Source of the DNA: Prevotella sp.
GTDB lineage: Bacteria > Bacteroidota > Bacteroidia > Bacteroidales > Bacteroidaceae
Length of the DNA: 58,623 nucleotides
Direction of reading: 5' to 3'
NCBI GenBank assembly: GCA_017483185.1
Contig: JAFULM010000044.1
Coordinates: 1-58,623, forward strand
This document shows, piece by piece, positions 33,813 to 41,931 of this stretch. Each line of letters opens with the position of its first letter. Positions within the stretch are counted from its first letter, which is position 1. Position numbers and translations under genes: made by a program. The notes beneath the pieces are model-generated. The model made no database searches. It was given only the letters and a program-made list of their open reading frames with translations, and was not told the origin of the DNA.

Positions 33813-34752
33813 GTTTGAGATAAAACGATACACCCCCGCCGACGCCGCTGCCTGGGACCGATACGTCTCTCAGGCAAGGAACGCCACGTTCCTGTTCTAC
33901 CGCGCCTATATGGACTACCACGCAGACCGCTTCACCGACCACTCGCTGATGTTCTACAAGGACGGCCGGCTGCACTCGCTTTTGCCCGCCCACATCGTCG
34001 ACACGACGCTCTATTCGCACTACGGACTGACCTACGGCGGGCTCGTGATGAACATCGACGTGACCATCGGCGATGTCGTGGAATTGTTTTCAGAGCTCAA
34101 CGGTTATCTCCGCGAATGTGGAATAACGCGCGTCATCTATCGCCCCATACCGTGGATATACCATCAGCACCCGTCGGAAGAAGATCTCTACGCCATCTTC
34201 TGGAAGTGCAACGCACGACTGCATCTGCGCAACATCGGTACAACCATAGCCATGCAGCAGCACCTCAGATGGCGCAAAGACCACCGGCGGCGCCTCAAGC
34301 AAGCCCACGAGAGTGGCGTATGGGTCAAACGTGACGCCGACATCGCCGAGTTCTGGCCGGTGCTGGAAAGCAATCTGGCGAAGCGTTTCAACGCCAAACC
34401 CGTCCACTCTTTGGCGGAAATGCAACTGCTGAAGTCACGCTTTCCGGACAATATTATCCAATACAACGCATACATCGGCGACGAAATCATCGGCGGTATC
34501 ACGTTCTACGTCACCCCTCAGGTGCTCCACGGACAATATAGCGGCACCACCGACCTCGGCAAACAGGCCGGCGCGATGGAGGCTATCTATGAGCAAGTCA
34601 TGTATCACGACTACCCCGACATCCCGTATCTCGATTTCGGCAGCTCCACGGAGGAGCAGGGCAGCGTCATCAATGCCGGTCTCATAGCCCACAAGGAGGG
34701 CTACGGTGGCCGCGGAGTGTGCTATGACACGTACGAATGGGATATTGTTTAG
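33811..34752 (+). CDS. FemAB/GNAT-type acyltransferase of the amino-sugar cassette
   Basis: A 313-residue two-lobed GNAT-like protein without signal peptide. It shows the FemAB-style features FLFYRAYMDYHADRF at the start, LPAHIVDTTLYSHYGLTYGGL, WRKDHRRRLKQA, and a C-terminal lobe with NAYIGDEIIGGITFYVTPQVLHGQYSGTTDLGK and YLDFGSSTEEQG. Located between the ketoisomerase and the aminotransferase, it most likely acylates the 3-amino sugar, a role usually filled by other acyltransferase folds. A role in an unrelated acylation cannot be excluded. Similar proteins are found in Bacteroidetes surface-sugar clusters. Confidence 0.72.
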   Translation: MFEIKRYTPADAAAWDRYVSQARNATFLFYRAYMDYHADRFTDHSLMFYKDGRLHSLLPAHIVDTTLYSHYGLTYGGLVMNIDVTIGDVVELFSELNGYLRECGITRVIYRPIPWIYHQHPSEEDLYAIFWKCNARLHLRNIGTTIAMQQHLRWRKDHRRRLKQAHESGVWVKRDADIAEFWPVLESNLAKRFNAKPVHSLAEMQLLKSRFPDNIIQYNAYIGDEIIGGITFYVTPQVLHGQYSGTTDLGKQAGAMEAIYEQVMYHDYPDIPYLDFGSSTEEQGSVINAGLIAHKEGYGGRGVCYDTYEWDIV

Positions 34753-34837
34753 GAGTTAAAGGAATTAAAGGGAGTTATCGCGGGCAGAGCCCGCTCAGGA
34801 GTTAAAGACAATAGCAGACATAAAGAATAATTATCAA

Positions 34838-34885
34838 ACCGCAGGTTTCTCCCTCTTTTTTTTGGGGTGAGCCGGAGAGGGCTTT
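34838..34885 (-). repeat. Decayed CCGGCTCCCCC-type palindromic repeat upstream of the aminotransferase
   Basis: Reads ACCGCAGGTTTCTCCCTC, a T-rich centre, then GGGGTGAGCCGGAGAGGGCT. It is the inverse of the family unit seen in leuS, with a degenerate loop, and ends close to the start codon at 34899. The preceding gap also contains a small GCGGGCAGAGCCCGC hairpin at 34779-34796. Confidence 0.65.
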
Positions 34886-34898
34886 ATATTAAGACATT

Positions 34899-36218
34899 AT
34901 GACAATCAAATATCTCGACTTAAAGAAGGTCACCGAACGTCACGCAGAGGAAATCCACGAGGCCGTGGCGCGTGTGATAGACAGCGGATGGTATCTGCAA
35001 GGCGAAGCCGTGGCACGCTTTGAGGAAGAATATGCGCGCTACTGCGGTGTCCGCCACTGCATAGCCTGCGGCAACGGACTCGACGCCCTTACGCTCATTC
35101 TGCGGGCTTACATTGAGATGGGTGTGATGGCAGAGGGCGACGAGGTCATCGTGCCGGCCAACACCTACATCGCAACCATCCTGTCCATAACGGAAAACGG
35201 ACTCGTTCCCGTGCTCGTCGAACCGCGTCTCGATACGTTCCAGATCGATGACGCGCTCATCGAACAAGCCATCACCGAGCGCACCCGTGCCGTCATGATT
35301 GTCCATCTCTACGGCCGCATGGCCTACACGGACCGCATCGGCGACATCTGCAACCGCCACGGACTGAAGCTCATCGAGGACTGCGCGCAGTCGCACGGGT
35401 TGGCCCCCCTCTTATCCCCCCAAGGGGGGATGAATGATTACTCTCATTCACAGATTAATCTTCAAAGTATCAGCAACAACTCACAGATTAATCTTCAAGG
35501 TATCAGCAACAACTCACAAATTAATCCCCAATGCGTCAGCAACAACTCACGGATTAATCAAAAGGACGCTATCACCGTTTCAAATACAAACTCCCCCAAA
35601 GCCTCCATCCTTTCACACACTTCATCCCCCCTTGGGGGGACCGAGGGGGGCTCCGCCGCCCACAGCTTCTACCCCGGCAAAAATCTTGGAGCTCTGGGGG
35701 ATGCCGGTGCCGTGACGACCGACGACGACGAACTGGCCGCCACAGTGAGGGCACTGGCCAACTACGGTTCCGCCCGTAAATATGTCTTCCGCTACCGTGG
35801 CCGCAACAGTCGCATGGACGAGATACAGGCCGCTGTGCTCAGCGTCCGTCTGCGCTATCTTGACGAGGATAACGCCGAGCGCCGCCGCATCGCCCTGCGG
35901 TATATAGAGGAAGTCCGCAACCCGCTTCTGACGCTCCCGTCCCGCGACTACTGGCGTCACAGCGTCTTCCATATCTTCCCCGTGCTCACTCCCCGCCGCG
36001 ACGAACTGCAGCGTTATCTTGCCGACAACGGCGTCCAGACCGTCATCCACTATCCCATACCGCCGCACAAACAGGAGTGCTACGCCTCGTGGAACGACCT
36101 TTCGCTGCCCGTCACCGAGCGCATCCACCGCGAGGAGTTGAGCATACCGTGCAATCAGGTGTTGACCGACGAGGAATTGTTCAGCATTATAAAACTGCTG
36201 AACAATTATGAATTATAA
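34899..36218 (+). CDS. DegT/DnrJ/EryC1-type sugar aminotransferase with a repeat insertion
   Basis: PLP enzyme expected to aminate the 3-keto sugar made by the FdtA-like enzyme (FdtB/QdtB role). Landmarks: YLDLKKVTERHAEEIHEAVA, DSGWYLQGEAVARFEEEYA, ACGNGLDALTLILRA, GDEVIVPANTYIATILSI, LIEDCAQSHG, Lys261 in SFYPGKNLGALGDAG, and VFHIFPVL near the end. Between EDCAQSHG and SFYPGKN relatives have about 10-15 residues; here there are about 84 extra (residues 168-252), rich in Asn, Ser, Gln and Ile. The insert is bounded by inverted CCCCCCAAGGGGGG palindromes and contains tandem copies of ISNNSQINLQ. The frame is kept and the Lys is intact, so the enzyme may still work. Confidence 0.88.
   Translation: MTIKYLDLKKVTERHAEEIHEAVARVIDSGWYLQGEAVARFEEEYARYCGVRHCIACGNGLDALTLILRAYIEMGVMAEGDEVIVPANTYIATILSITENGLVPVLVEPRLDTFQIDDALIEQAITERTRAVMIVHLYGRMAYTDRIGDICNRHGLKLIEDCAQSHGLAPLLSPQGGMNDYSHSQINLQSISNNSQINLQGISNNSQINPQCVSNNSRINQKDAITVSNTNSPKASILSHTSSPLGGTEGGSAAHSFYPGKNLGALGDAGAVTTDDDELAATVRALANYGSARKYVFRYRGRNSRMDEIQAAVLSVRLRYLDEDNAERRRIALRYIEEVRNPLLTLPSRDYWRHSVFHIFPVLTPRRDELQRYLADNGVQTVIHYPIPPHKQECYASWNDLSLPVTERIHREELSIPCNQVLTDEELFSIIKLLNNYEL
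35400..35654 (+). repeat. In-frame composite repeat insertion in the aminotransferase gene
   Basis: The left edge is CCCCCCTCTTATCCCCCCAA then GGGGGGATGAATG; the right edge is CTTCATCCCCCCTTGGGGGG then ACCGAGGGGGGCT. The middle contains four degenerate ~33-bp tandem units with TCAGCAACAACTCACAGATT. The boundaries share the CACTTCATCCCCCCTTGGGG sequence of the leuS inserts. Exact limits are uncertain by a few codons. Confidence 0.85.
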
Positions 36219-36242
36219 ATTATGAATTATGAGTTGGAAGAT

Positions 36243-36573
36243 GTTGCAGAACTCGTATTGAAGTCTTTAAGTGGGGTAATTGCAGTCCCCTCCTTTCGAA
36301 GGAGGGGTTAGGGGTGGTTAGACAACAATTCACTGATAATTATTGTTTTAGACGGAACGAATGACTAACCACCCCTAAGAGGGTGTATCAAAAGACCACA
36401 TGGTGCTTGGTAGGGACATATTCTTGTATTTGTCCGCAAAACAAACGTTGAATATCAATATGTTACGAGCGGACAAATACAAGAATATGTCCCTACCAAG
36501 TTGCTTCCGTTGCATTTTGACACACTTTCACTGCAATTACCCCACTTAAAGGCTTTCAAGCGAGTTCTGCAAT
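36243..36573. repeat. Nested inverted-repeat element (ACTTAAAG-GGGG family), copy 1
   Basis: The outer arms pair GTTGCAGAACTCGTATTGAA at 36243 with the reverse complement ending at 36573, and both carry CTTTAAGTGGGGTAATTGCA. Inside are a CCCCTCCTTTCGAAGGAGGG palindrome, a GGTTAGGGGTGGTTAG/CTAACCACCCCTAA pair, and an inserted second hairpin element (36410-36496). A related copy is at 41413-41728. Confidence 0.8.
36410..36496. repeat. GTAGGGACATATTC hairpin element, copy 1 (nested)
   Basis: Perfect ends GTAGGGACATATTCTTGTAT and its reverse complement, with TTTGTCCGC/GCGGACAAA continuing the stem. It sits inside the larger element at 36243-36573. Other copies: 36616-36731 and 51765-51841. Confidence 0.88.
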
Positions 36574-36615
36574 ACCCTCTGACGATTTATTCAGTTATGA
36601 ATTCGTTGATACAAA

Positions 36616-36731
36616 GTAGGAACATATTTTTCGCTATGCTCAACAACTCGTCTTGTATTTGTCCGCCAAACAAATGGAGGACGGACAAATACAAGACGAG
36701 TTGTTGAGCATAGCGAAAAATATGTCCCTAC
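36616..36731. repeat. GTAGGGACATATTC hairpin element, copy 2 (enlarged)
   Basis: Same termini (GTAGGAACATATTTTT and AAAAATATGTCCCTAC), with the stem extended by TCGCTATGCTCAACAACTCG on each side. It lies near the 3' end of the minus-strand gene at 36827, and is followed by three copies of an ATCCGATTATTTCA-like unit at 36753-36831. No gene is seen in 36219-36826. Confidence 0.85.
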
Positions 36732-36826
36732 CGGAAATTCATCATTCAATCCGATTATTTCAACAATTGAATAATAATCGTTTTATCCGATTATTTCAGC
36801 GATTGAACTATAATCGCTTTATCCGA

Positions 36827-38428
36827 TTACTTCAGCGTAACCTTCGCTGTCTTTCCGTTGGTGTACTTCACTACATAGACATTGCCCTTGAGCGGAGTCT
36901 CGACCATCTGGCCGTTCATGTTGTAGACCGCCTTCACCTCGGCACGACCGCCGGCGTTGACAGAAGCGTTGTTGATGCCGGCATACTTGGCATTGCGTGT
37001 ACTGATGACGTATGTGTTGCTGTGCTTCAGGTCTTCCGACATGACGGTGATTGTCACGTCGCTTCCGCCGCCAATCAGATCAACATCAACTGTCTCGATT
37101 AGCACGCGCGCGCCCTTACCGTCGGTCTCAACCACGATGTCGTCGGCGCTGACATCAGCGCTTTCTCCGTTGATGAGAACCTCGTAGGTGTTGTCTTCTG
37201 CCTTACCAAAGCCTTCGATGGGCGTACCCTTGACGCTGATGGCCGTAGCAGAGTAGTTATAAATCATCTCCATGTCGTCGACATAGAGTTCGTCCGTACT
37301 GCCCTTGCCCGGTGTTGCATTGGTGGACATAGTAACGAGAATGGCCTTGCCTTCCACATTGTTTGCCTTATATGTATCATAATCAAACGGTATGGCCAGT
37401 CTCTGCCAAGCTCCATCGTTGCTCTCTATCTGCGCATTGGCAGCCTTGGCCAGCACGTTGGTGTACTCCTTGTCTTCCGGATCCTGATAGTAAGTACCGT
37501 CATTTATCACTGCACTTACCGTGGCGTAAGGGAATTCGGCGCTGGGCGTGCCCTGAGTAAACTTCACCCATACCACCAATGAGTCCGGACAGCCATGCAT
37601 GGCAGCAAAGAAGGGGTCACCGTTGGCATCGACATCCGTCTGGCTCATATCGTTCCACGCATGATTGGCAAGGTCCGCCGCCGTCACACTACCCGTATTT
37701 ATACGTCCCGTAGTAAGGGTCCCGTTGGCCACACCGAAAAAGCCCATGTCAGAAGAAGTCAGCAAAACACTGCTGCTACCTTTGCTTCCGGGACATGTGA
37801 CATCGCTCTTGAATGTGTGCGGGGTGTATCCTGCGAGATAAACGAACGCCGGATTACCGGATGCGCTCATGAACGAGTGCCAGTTGTTCGGCTCGTCACT
37901 GGTGGCACTGTTCTCTCCATCGGGACTATAAACCGTTGCCGTGTGGAAATACTCAAAGCCTGAGTTACAGATTTGATAGACATCGCCGAACGTCACCTCG
38001 ATGTTCATTCCCATGAAGCCAATGGTTATCAGGGCATAGAGATGACCGTCCTTCATGTCGGCGTTGACGTTCACGGGCACTGGACCGAGTTCTTTACCGG
38101 CCCAATAGGGGATTCCGGGAAGGTCTCCGTCAACGATAAGAATGTCCTGGTTTGAGATCAGCAGAGTTGACGCGCCGTTCTTCGTTCCCTTGACGTTGGG
38201 CACGTTGATGGTTCCCACTGGCATCACGTTTTCCTCACTGAACTTGAGTATGAAGTTCTTCAGCTGAAGATTGTATGTGCCGTCGGCCTGTTCCTCAACG
38301 CTGATGACGTTGTCAGTAGCCGGGGTGTAGGTGCCGTCGATTGTCACGACCAGCTTGTCGGTGTAGTCTGTTGCCATGACTGCCGCTGTTCCGGCGAGCA
38401 TGGCGATAAGCGTAAAAAGTTTCTTCAT
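36827..38428 (-). CDS. Secreted calycin-like/PCMD-like protein with type IX tail
   Basis: A signal peptide (ending AAVMA) is followed by a calycin-like lipid- or sugar-binding domain (about residues 20-155; YTDKLVVTIDGTYTP start). A larger second domain (about 155-390) resembles the putative carbohydrate metabolism domain, with NSGFEYFHTATVYSPDGENS and VDDMEMIYNYS. A small Ig-like strand region follows, and the C-terminus (AEVKAVYNMNGQMVETPLKG to TAKVTLK) is a type IX-style sorting tail. It is the last gene of a three-gene minus-strand group with an outer-membrane barrel and a PCMD-like lipoprotein. A surface glycan-binding role is inferred; no enzyme motif is visible. Confidence 0.72.
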   Translation of the reverse strand: MKKLFTLIAMLAGTAAVMATDYTDKLVVTIDGTYTPATDNVISVEEQADGTYNLQLKNFILKFSEENVMPVGTINVPNVKGTKNGASTLLISNQDILIVDGDLPGIPYWAGKELGPVPVNVNADMKDGHLYALITIGFMGMNIEVTFGDVYQICNSGFEYFHTATVYSPDGENSATSDEPNNWHSFMSASGNPAFVYLAGYTPHTFKSDVTCPGSKGSSSVLLTSSDMGFFGVANGTLTTGRINTGSVTAADLANHAWNDMSQTDVDANGDPFFAAMHGCPDSLVVWVKFTQGTPSAEFPYATVSAVINDGTYYQDPEDKEYTNVLAKAANAQIESNDGAWQRLAIPFDYDTYKANNVEGKAILVTMSTNATPGKGSTDELYVDDMEMIYNYSATAISVKGTPIEGFGKAEDNTYEVLINGESADVSADDIVVETDGKGARVLIETVDVDLIGGGSDVTITVMSEDLKHSNTYVISTRNAKYAGINNASVNAGGRAEVKAVYNMNGQMVETPLKGNVYVVKYTNGKTAKVTLK

Positions 38429-38542
38429 AAGCTTCCTTTCTTTTTTATGAGTGATTATAAATTGGTTTATATGTCTACGCCGTGCCGTCTTCCCGCACGT
38501 ATGCCACTGCCATACATGCGTGTCGGATGCCGCGGTTCACGG

Positions 38543-39313
38543 TCATTTCAGCTTGTATGTCACGCCGAGCGTGCCGTAGATAGGGTAGAGGGTCTGCTCG
38601 ATGGTCTTGAAGCTGCTCTTGTGTATTCCCGTCAGGCCCCATGTGATGTCGGCGTAGACACCCCATCGGCGGCTGAAATACCAGTCGGCACCGAAGTCGA
38701 TGCCAAACTGCCAACGACGCATGTCGTCGGAGAAGTCGAACGTGCCGCGCTCGTTGTCGCCTGTGCCGAACTCTATCTTCGGTCCGGTGGGCGTGTTGTG
38801 GCGCAGATAGCCGTCGTAGACGTTGCCTTCAAACTTGCGTGTCAGCACGTAGGAGAGATAGGGGCCGAGCTTGAGCATCACATTGCTGCCCACGCGGCAG
38901 GTCGCCATGACAGGCACGGTGATGAGCCATTCCTCCACCTTGGTGACATTGTGGCCGGTGAAATATCCCTCCATGAAGTCGCCGCCCTGCTCGATGGTGA
39001 TGTGATAGTTCTTAACGCTGGCGTCGGTCTCCATGCCTTTGTTCTCGAGATGGATTCCGCTCATGACGCCCCAGCGGTCGCGGAGGTCCTTCTGCACGTC
39101 AAAACAGAAAGAGACGTTGGGCTGAAACTCGTAGTTGTTCAGCTTGCGTATCGTCGCCGGCATCCCCACGGGGGCTGTTCCGCCGATGTTGTAGCCCAAA
39201 CGGACGTTGTAGTTGAGACCGTCGGGGAGTTCCAGTGCCGAGGCTGTCATGACGGTAGCGGTGAGCGCCGTCGCGGCGAATAGTCTGCTTATCGTGTTCA
39301 TTGCTGTTCTCAT
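38543..39313 (-). CDS. Outer-membrane beta-barrel protein (PorT/OMP_b-brl_2-like)
   Basis: A 256-residue protein with a signal peptide (ending MTASALE) and alternating amphipathic strands: YNVRLGYNIGG, FQPNVSFCFDVQKDL, RWGVMSGIHLENKG, LITVPVMATCRVGSN, VMLKLGPYLSYVLTRKFEG, DFGADWYFSRRWGVYADITWGLTGI, and a C-terminal GVTYKLK. This matches the small outer-membrane barrel family (PF13568 type). The start at 39313 overlaps the upstream stop by four bases (ATGA), so it is coupled to the PCMD-like lipoprotein; 39301 is an alternative start. The substrate is unknown. Confidence 0.85.
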   Translation of the reverse strand: MRTAMNTISRLFAATALTATVMTASALELPDGLNYNVRLGYNIGGTAPVGMPATIRKLNNYEFQPNVSFCFDVQKDLRDRWGVMSGIHLENKGMETDASVKNYHITIEQGGDFMEGYFTGHNVTKVEEWLITVPVMATCRVGSNVMLKLGPYLSYVLTRKFEGNVYDGYLRHNTPTGPKIEFGTGDNERGTFDFSDDMRRWQFGIDFGADWYFSRRWGVYADITWGLTGIHKSSFKTIEQTLYPIYGTLGVTYKLK

Positions 39314-40455
39314 TCTATACATACTATACTGATTTTGTCCACACAGAGCGTGCTGCCGACAGCCCCTTGGAAGATGTCTCCGTTGTGACTGGACGAGAAG
39401 ACCACGGCGATGTTGTATCCGAAATTCTCCATCAGCTTCTTGTCCATTTCCTTGCGATAGACAAAATTGACCTCAAACGGTGTCCATTCGTCCGTATATC
39501 TGACGTTCCACAATCGTGCCACGGCCACAATGTTGGGGTTGGTCATGACGTCGTCGCCGTGGAGCACGACGGAATTGCCGTCGGCGTCATGGTTCAGATA
39601 GAGCACCGAGTAGATGGCGGCGCTGTCGCGGACGCCCTCCATAGGCTTGTTCTCGTTGTTGGTGACCACGTCGCCGGGGCGATACTTATAGTATCCCATG
39701 AACGTCCGCGGCTCTTTGTTGAACCTTATTCCGAATTCCGTAGCTTTGAGTGTCTGTGTGAGTGCAAACTCGTCAACGAAGCGTCCCAGAAACAGATTGC
39801 CGGCGGCGATGGGCATCTTGCGTCCGCCCAACATTCCGAACGGTCCGGTGCTGCGCGTCACGAGCATGACGCCTTTGCCGTCGTATCCGTTTTCCATCGG
39901 AATGGTAGGATATTCGTTTGGCTTGGCCGTCGCAGACTTTGCCTTGAAATAGCCCGGATTGCCGGTTGCCCAAATGTCATTGATGACGTTTCCGTTGTTG
40001 TCCACCTCGTTCCAGACATAATATTTTCCGTATTGTTCGTCCAGGCGGTAGTTTTCAAAATCATATTTGAGCATGACCTTCGGCGGTGCGAACATGACGC
40101 GGTAGGTACGCGTCCAGGAGCCGTCCTCGGACGTGACGGTGTAGGTCACGGCCTGTTCGTTGCTGAAGTCATGGACGGACCCGTTCTCCGGCGTTATCCT
40201 TGCTCCCGGCGTGAGCCGGAACCGTGGCGCCATAGCCGTCACGTCGGCATCGGGTTTCTTCGTAAATACGATTGTGTTTTCGGCCGACATGACGTCGACG
40301 AGCGTGTCCGTGATGTTGAAGAAGACGTCTTGAGGGTTGTCGACATGCACCCACGCCGTCTCGATGTCACACTCGGCGTTGAGCGGTTCTTCCTTGAAAC
40401 ACGAAGAAAGGGAGAGACAGGCCATGCCAACCAGCAGATATCTTGATAATCTCAT
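39310..40455 (-). CDS. PCMD-like surface lipoprotein
   Basis: The lipoprotein signal ends LSLSSCFKEEP. An Ig-like N-terminal domain (about residues 28-125) carries the AVTYTVTSEDGSWTRTY pattern common in Bacteroidetes surface proteins. The remainder (about 130-381), starting YDFENYRLDEQYGKYYVWNE and including GVMLVTRSTGPFG and GAVGSTLCVDKISIV, resembles the putative carbohydrate metabolism domain. The start at 40455 was chosen over 40497 because it gives the shorter, normal signal. It is first in a three-gene operon and is probably surface-exposed; the ligand is unknown. Confidence 0.78.
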   Translation of the reverse strand: MRLSRYLLVGMACLSLSSCFKEEPLNAECDIETAWVHVDNPQDVFFNITDTLVDVMSAENTIVFTKKPDADVTAMAPRFRLTPGARITPENGSVHDFSNEQAVTYTVTSEDGSWTRTYRVMFAPPKVMLKYDFENYRLDEQYGKYYVWNEVDNNGNVINDIWATGNPGYFKAKSATAKPNEYPTIPMENGYDGKGVMLVTRSTGPFGMLGGRKMPIAAGNLFLGRFVDEFALTQTLKATEFGIRFNKEPRTFMGYYKYRPGDVVTNNENKPMEGVRDSAAIYSVLYLNHDADGNSVVLHGDDVMTNPNIVAVARLWNVRYTDEWTPFEVNFVYRKEMDKKLMENFGYNIAVVFSSSHNGDIFQGAVGSTLCVDKISIVCIE

Positions 40456-40494
40456 TAGCGTATAAATTATAACACACTGTATAAAAAACTTCTG

Positions 40495-40502
40495 CAAAAA
40501 TA
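40495..40502 (-). promoter_or_regulatory. -7 box (TATTTTTG) for the PCMD/barrel operon
   Basis: Minus-strand TATTTTTG fits TAnnTTTG and lies about 40 bp before the ATG at 40455. Confidence 0.45.
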
Positions 40503-40577
40503 CCTAAAAAACTCGATGGGTAACCTTAGTTTTCCATATTAATAAGTTGTTTTTTGTTAGTTTAACACACTCAGGGG

Positions 40578-40806
40578 CCAGGGCCCCACCCCGGCCCTCC
40601 CCAAGGGGAGGGTGCCGGATATGTACACATCCCGCCGTAGGGTCGCGACCCGTCGCGACCGCCTCCTTTTCGCGTGGGATGCCCATCCCGGCATCCCGGC
40701 TCCCACAAGGGGAGGGTGCCTACAAGATGAAAGACGAAAGCCCTGAAATCTGATATATATAATTGACCCCGTGACACGGAGGCGGTCGCGACAGGTCGCG
40801 ACCCTA
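40578..40806 (+). repeat. Cluster of CCCTCCCC and GTCGCGACC-type repeats
   Basis: Contains a CCCTCCCCAAGGGGAGGG unit (40578-40622) joined to a GTCGCGACC unit (40637-40666), then a partial CCCTCCCC-type unit (40690-40735) and an inverted GTCGCGACC unit (40778-40806). The first two form an ~85-bp composite that is repeated almost exactly at 58497-58581. Confidence 0.8.
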
Positions 40807-40836
40807 CTTATGTGTAGCATCGGCTGTGCGGCCTTT

Positions 40837-41279
40837 GTCAAATTAATTCTGAATTTAAGGCCGAAAATTCGAGGCACTTTTGAAAATTTTTCGGCCTCGC
40901 TCCCAAATTTTCAAATCCTGCGAAGGTCAAAATCTCACGGTTTTTACGGTCAAAAAATCGTCATTTTTGCAAAATGTTGTTACATAACCACTTACAATCA
41001 GGCAGCCCCCTCTGACTCCCCCAAAGGGGGAGCTTGGGCTTCCCGTAAGGCCCTTATTGCTCTGCAACGGGGCCGCTATTGCATTGCAACGGCGGCCCCG
41101 TTGCAACATGACGGCGTGCTCGTTGCAACCCCGCGGAGGCCCCGTTGCTCGACGAAACCCACTTTTCGGCCTCAAAATAGCAATCAAAAACTCGCGAACT
41201 TTTGTGTTTTTGAAAAGCCGTAAGGGCCTCTCGGTAGCCCAGGCTCCCCCTTTGGGGGAGTTAGAGGGGGCTTTTTAGG
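40837..41279 (-). repeat. Long interspersed non-coding element, copy B
   Basis: Reverse complement of copy A (1-446) along its whole length, including both CTCCCCCAAAGGGGGAG palindromes, the ATGACGGCGTGCTCGTTGCA block and the GTGGTTATGTAA tail motif. It lies in the 1476-bp gap between 40455 and 41932, which has no supported gene. Confidence 0.78.
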
Positions 41280-41412
41280 TCCTTTTCGGCCCTTATTGCC
41301 CCCGAAAACGCAAATCTTTGAGCATTTTTCCGAACACGATTTTGTAAACATATATCATGCATAACATCTCCTACAACACAACTATTCTGCAACACAACCA
41401 TTCTACAACACA

Positions 41413-41728
41413 ACGAGGGTGTTGCAAAACTCACATGGAAGTCTTTAAGTGGGGTAATCTCAGTCCCCTCCTTCCGAAGGAGGGGTTAGGGGTGGTTAAA
41501 CAATAACATTCTATAAATCATCACTTTAGATAACAGAATATGACTAACCACCCCTAACCCCTCCTTCAGAAGGAGGGGACTGAGAATACCCCACTTAAAG
41601 GCTTCCGAAGAGCATGCTATGTTGGTGTATAAACTGAGCTAAAGATGTGTGCAGAGAGTAACTTGCAAAGGAGGGGACTGAGAATACCCCACTTAAAGGC
41701 GTCCATGCAAGTTCTGCAACACCCTCGT
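41413..41728. repeat. Nested inverted-repeat element (ACTTAAAG-GGGG family), copy 2
   Basis: The outer arms ACGAGGGTGTTGCAAAACTC and the reverse complement at 41728 are close to perfect. Inside, CCCCTCCTTCCGAAGGAGGG then GTTAGGGGTGGTT pairs with its inverse. The right arm has been duplicated: GGACTGAGAATACCCCACTT occurs at about 41577 and again at about 41676, separated by a ~70-bp segment related to 16732-16990. Confidence 0.78.
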
Positions 41729-41749
41729 CTGATATACTTTAAGGTATTC

Positions 41750-41795
41750 AAGCTCCCTCCCTTCGGGAGGGTTGGGGTGGGTTTTAGGTGGTTTG
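41750..41795 (+). repeat. CTCCCTCCCTTCGGGAGGG palindromic repeat
   Basis: Unit CTCCCTCCCTTCGGGAGGGT then TGGGGTGGGTTTTAGGTGG. The family also occurs at 29617-29660 (inverted), 44364-44399 and 46616-46710. Confidence 0.78.
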
Positions 41796-41896
41796 TAGGT
41801 GGGTTGTAGTAGAACTGTTTTTGCTTTTTGTAACCATTTTGCACTGTTTTCACATTTTTTCGGTGACAATATGTTGCAAGCTTCAATAAAAATACG

Positions 41897-41904
41897 TACT
41901 TTTG
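41897..41904 (+). promoter_or_regulatory. -7 box (TACTTTTG) for the Lrp-type regulator
   Basis: TACTTTTG fits TAnnTTTG and lies 27 bp before the ATG at 41932. Confidence 0.6.
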
Positions 41905-41931
41905 CTAACTATTTGAATACAATCACACATC

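Noticed and set aside
35400-35654. Intein or group I/II intron in the aminotransferase gene
   Set aside because: There are no splicing-block motifs or intron-core features; the insert is tandem repeats between palindromes and stays in frame.
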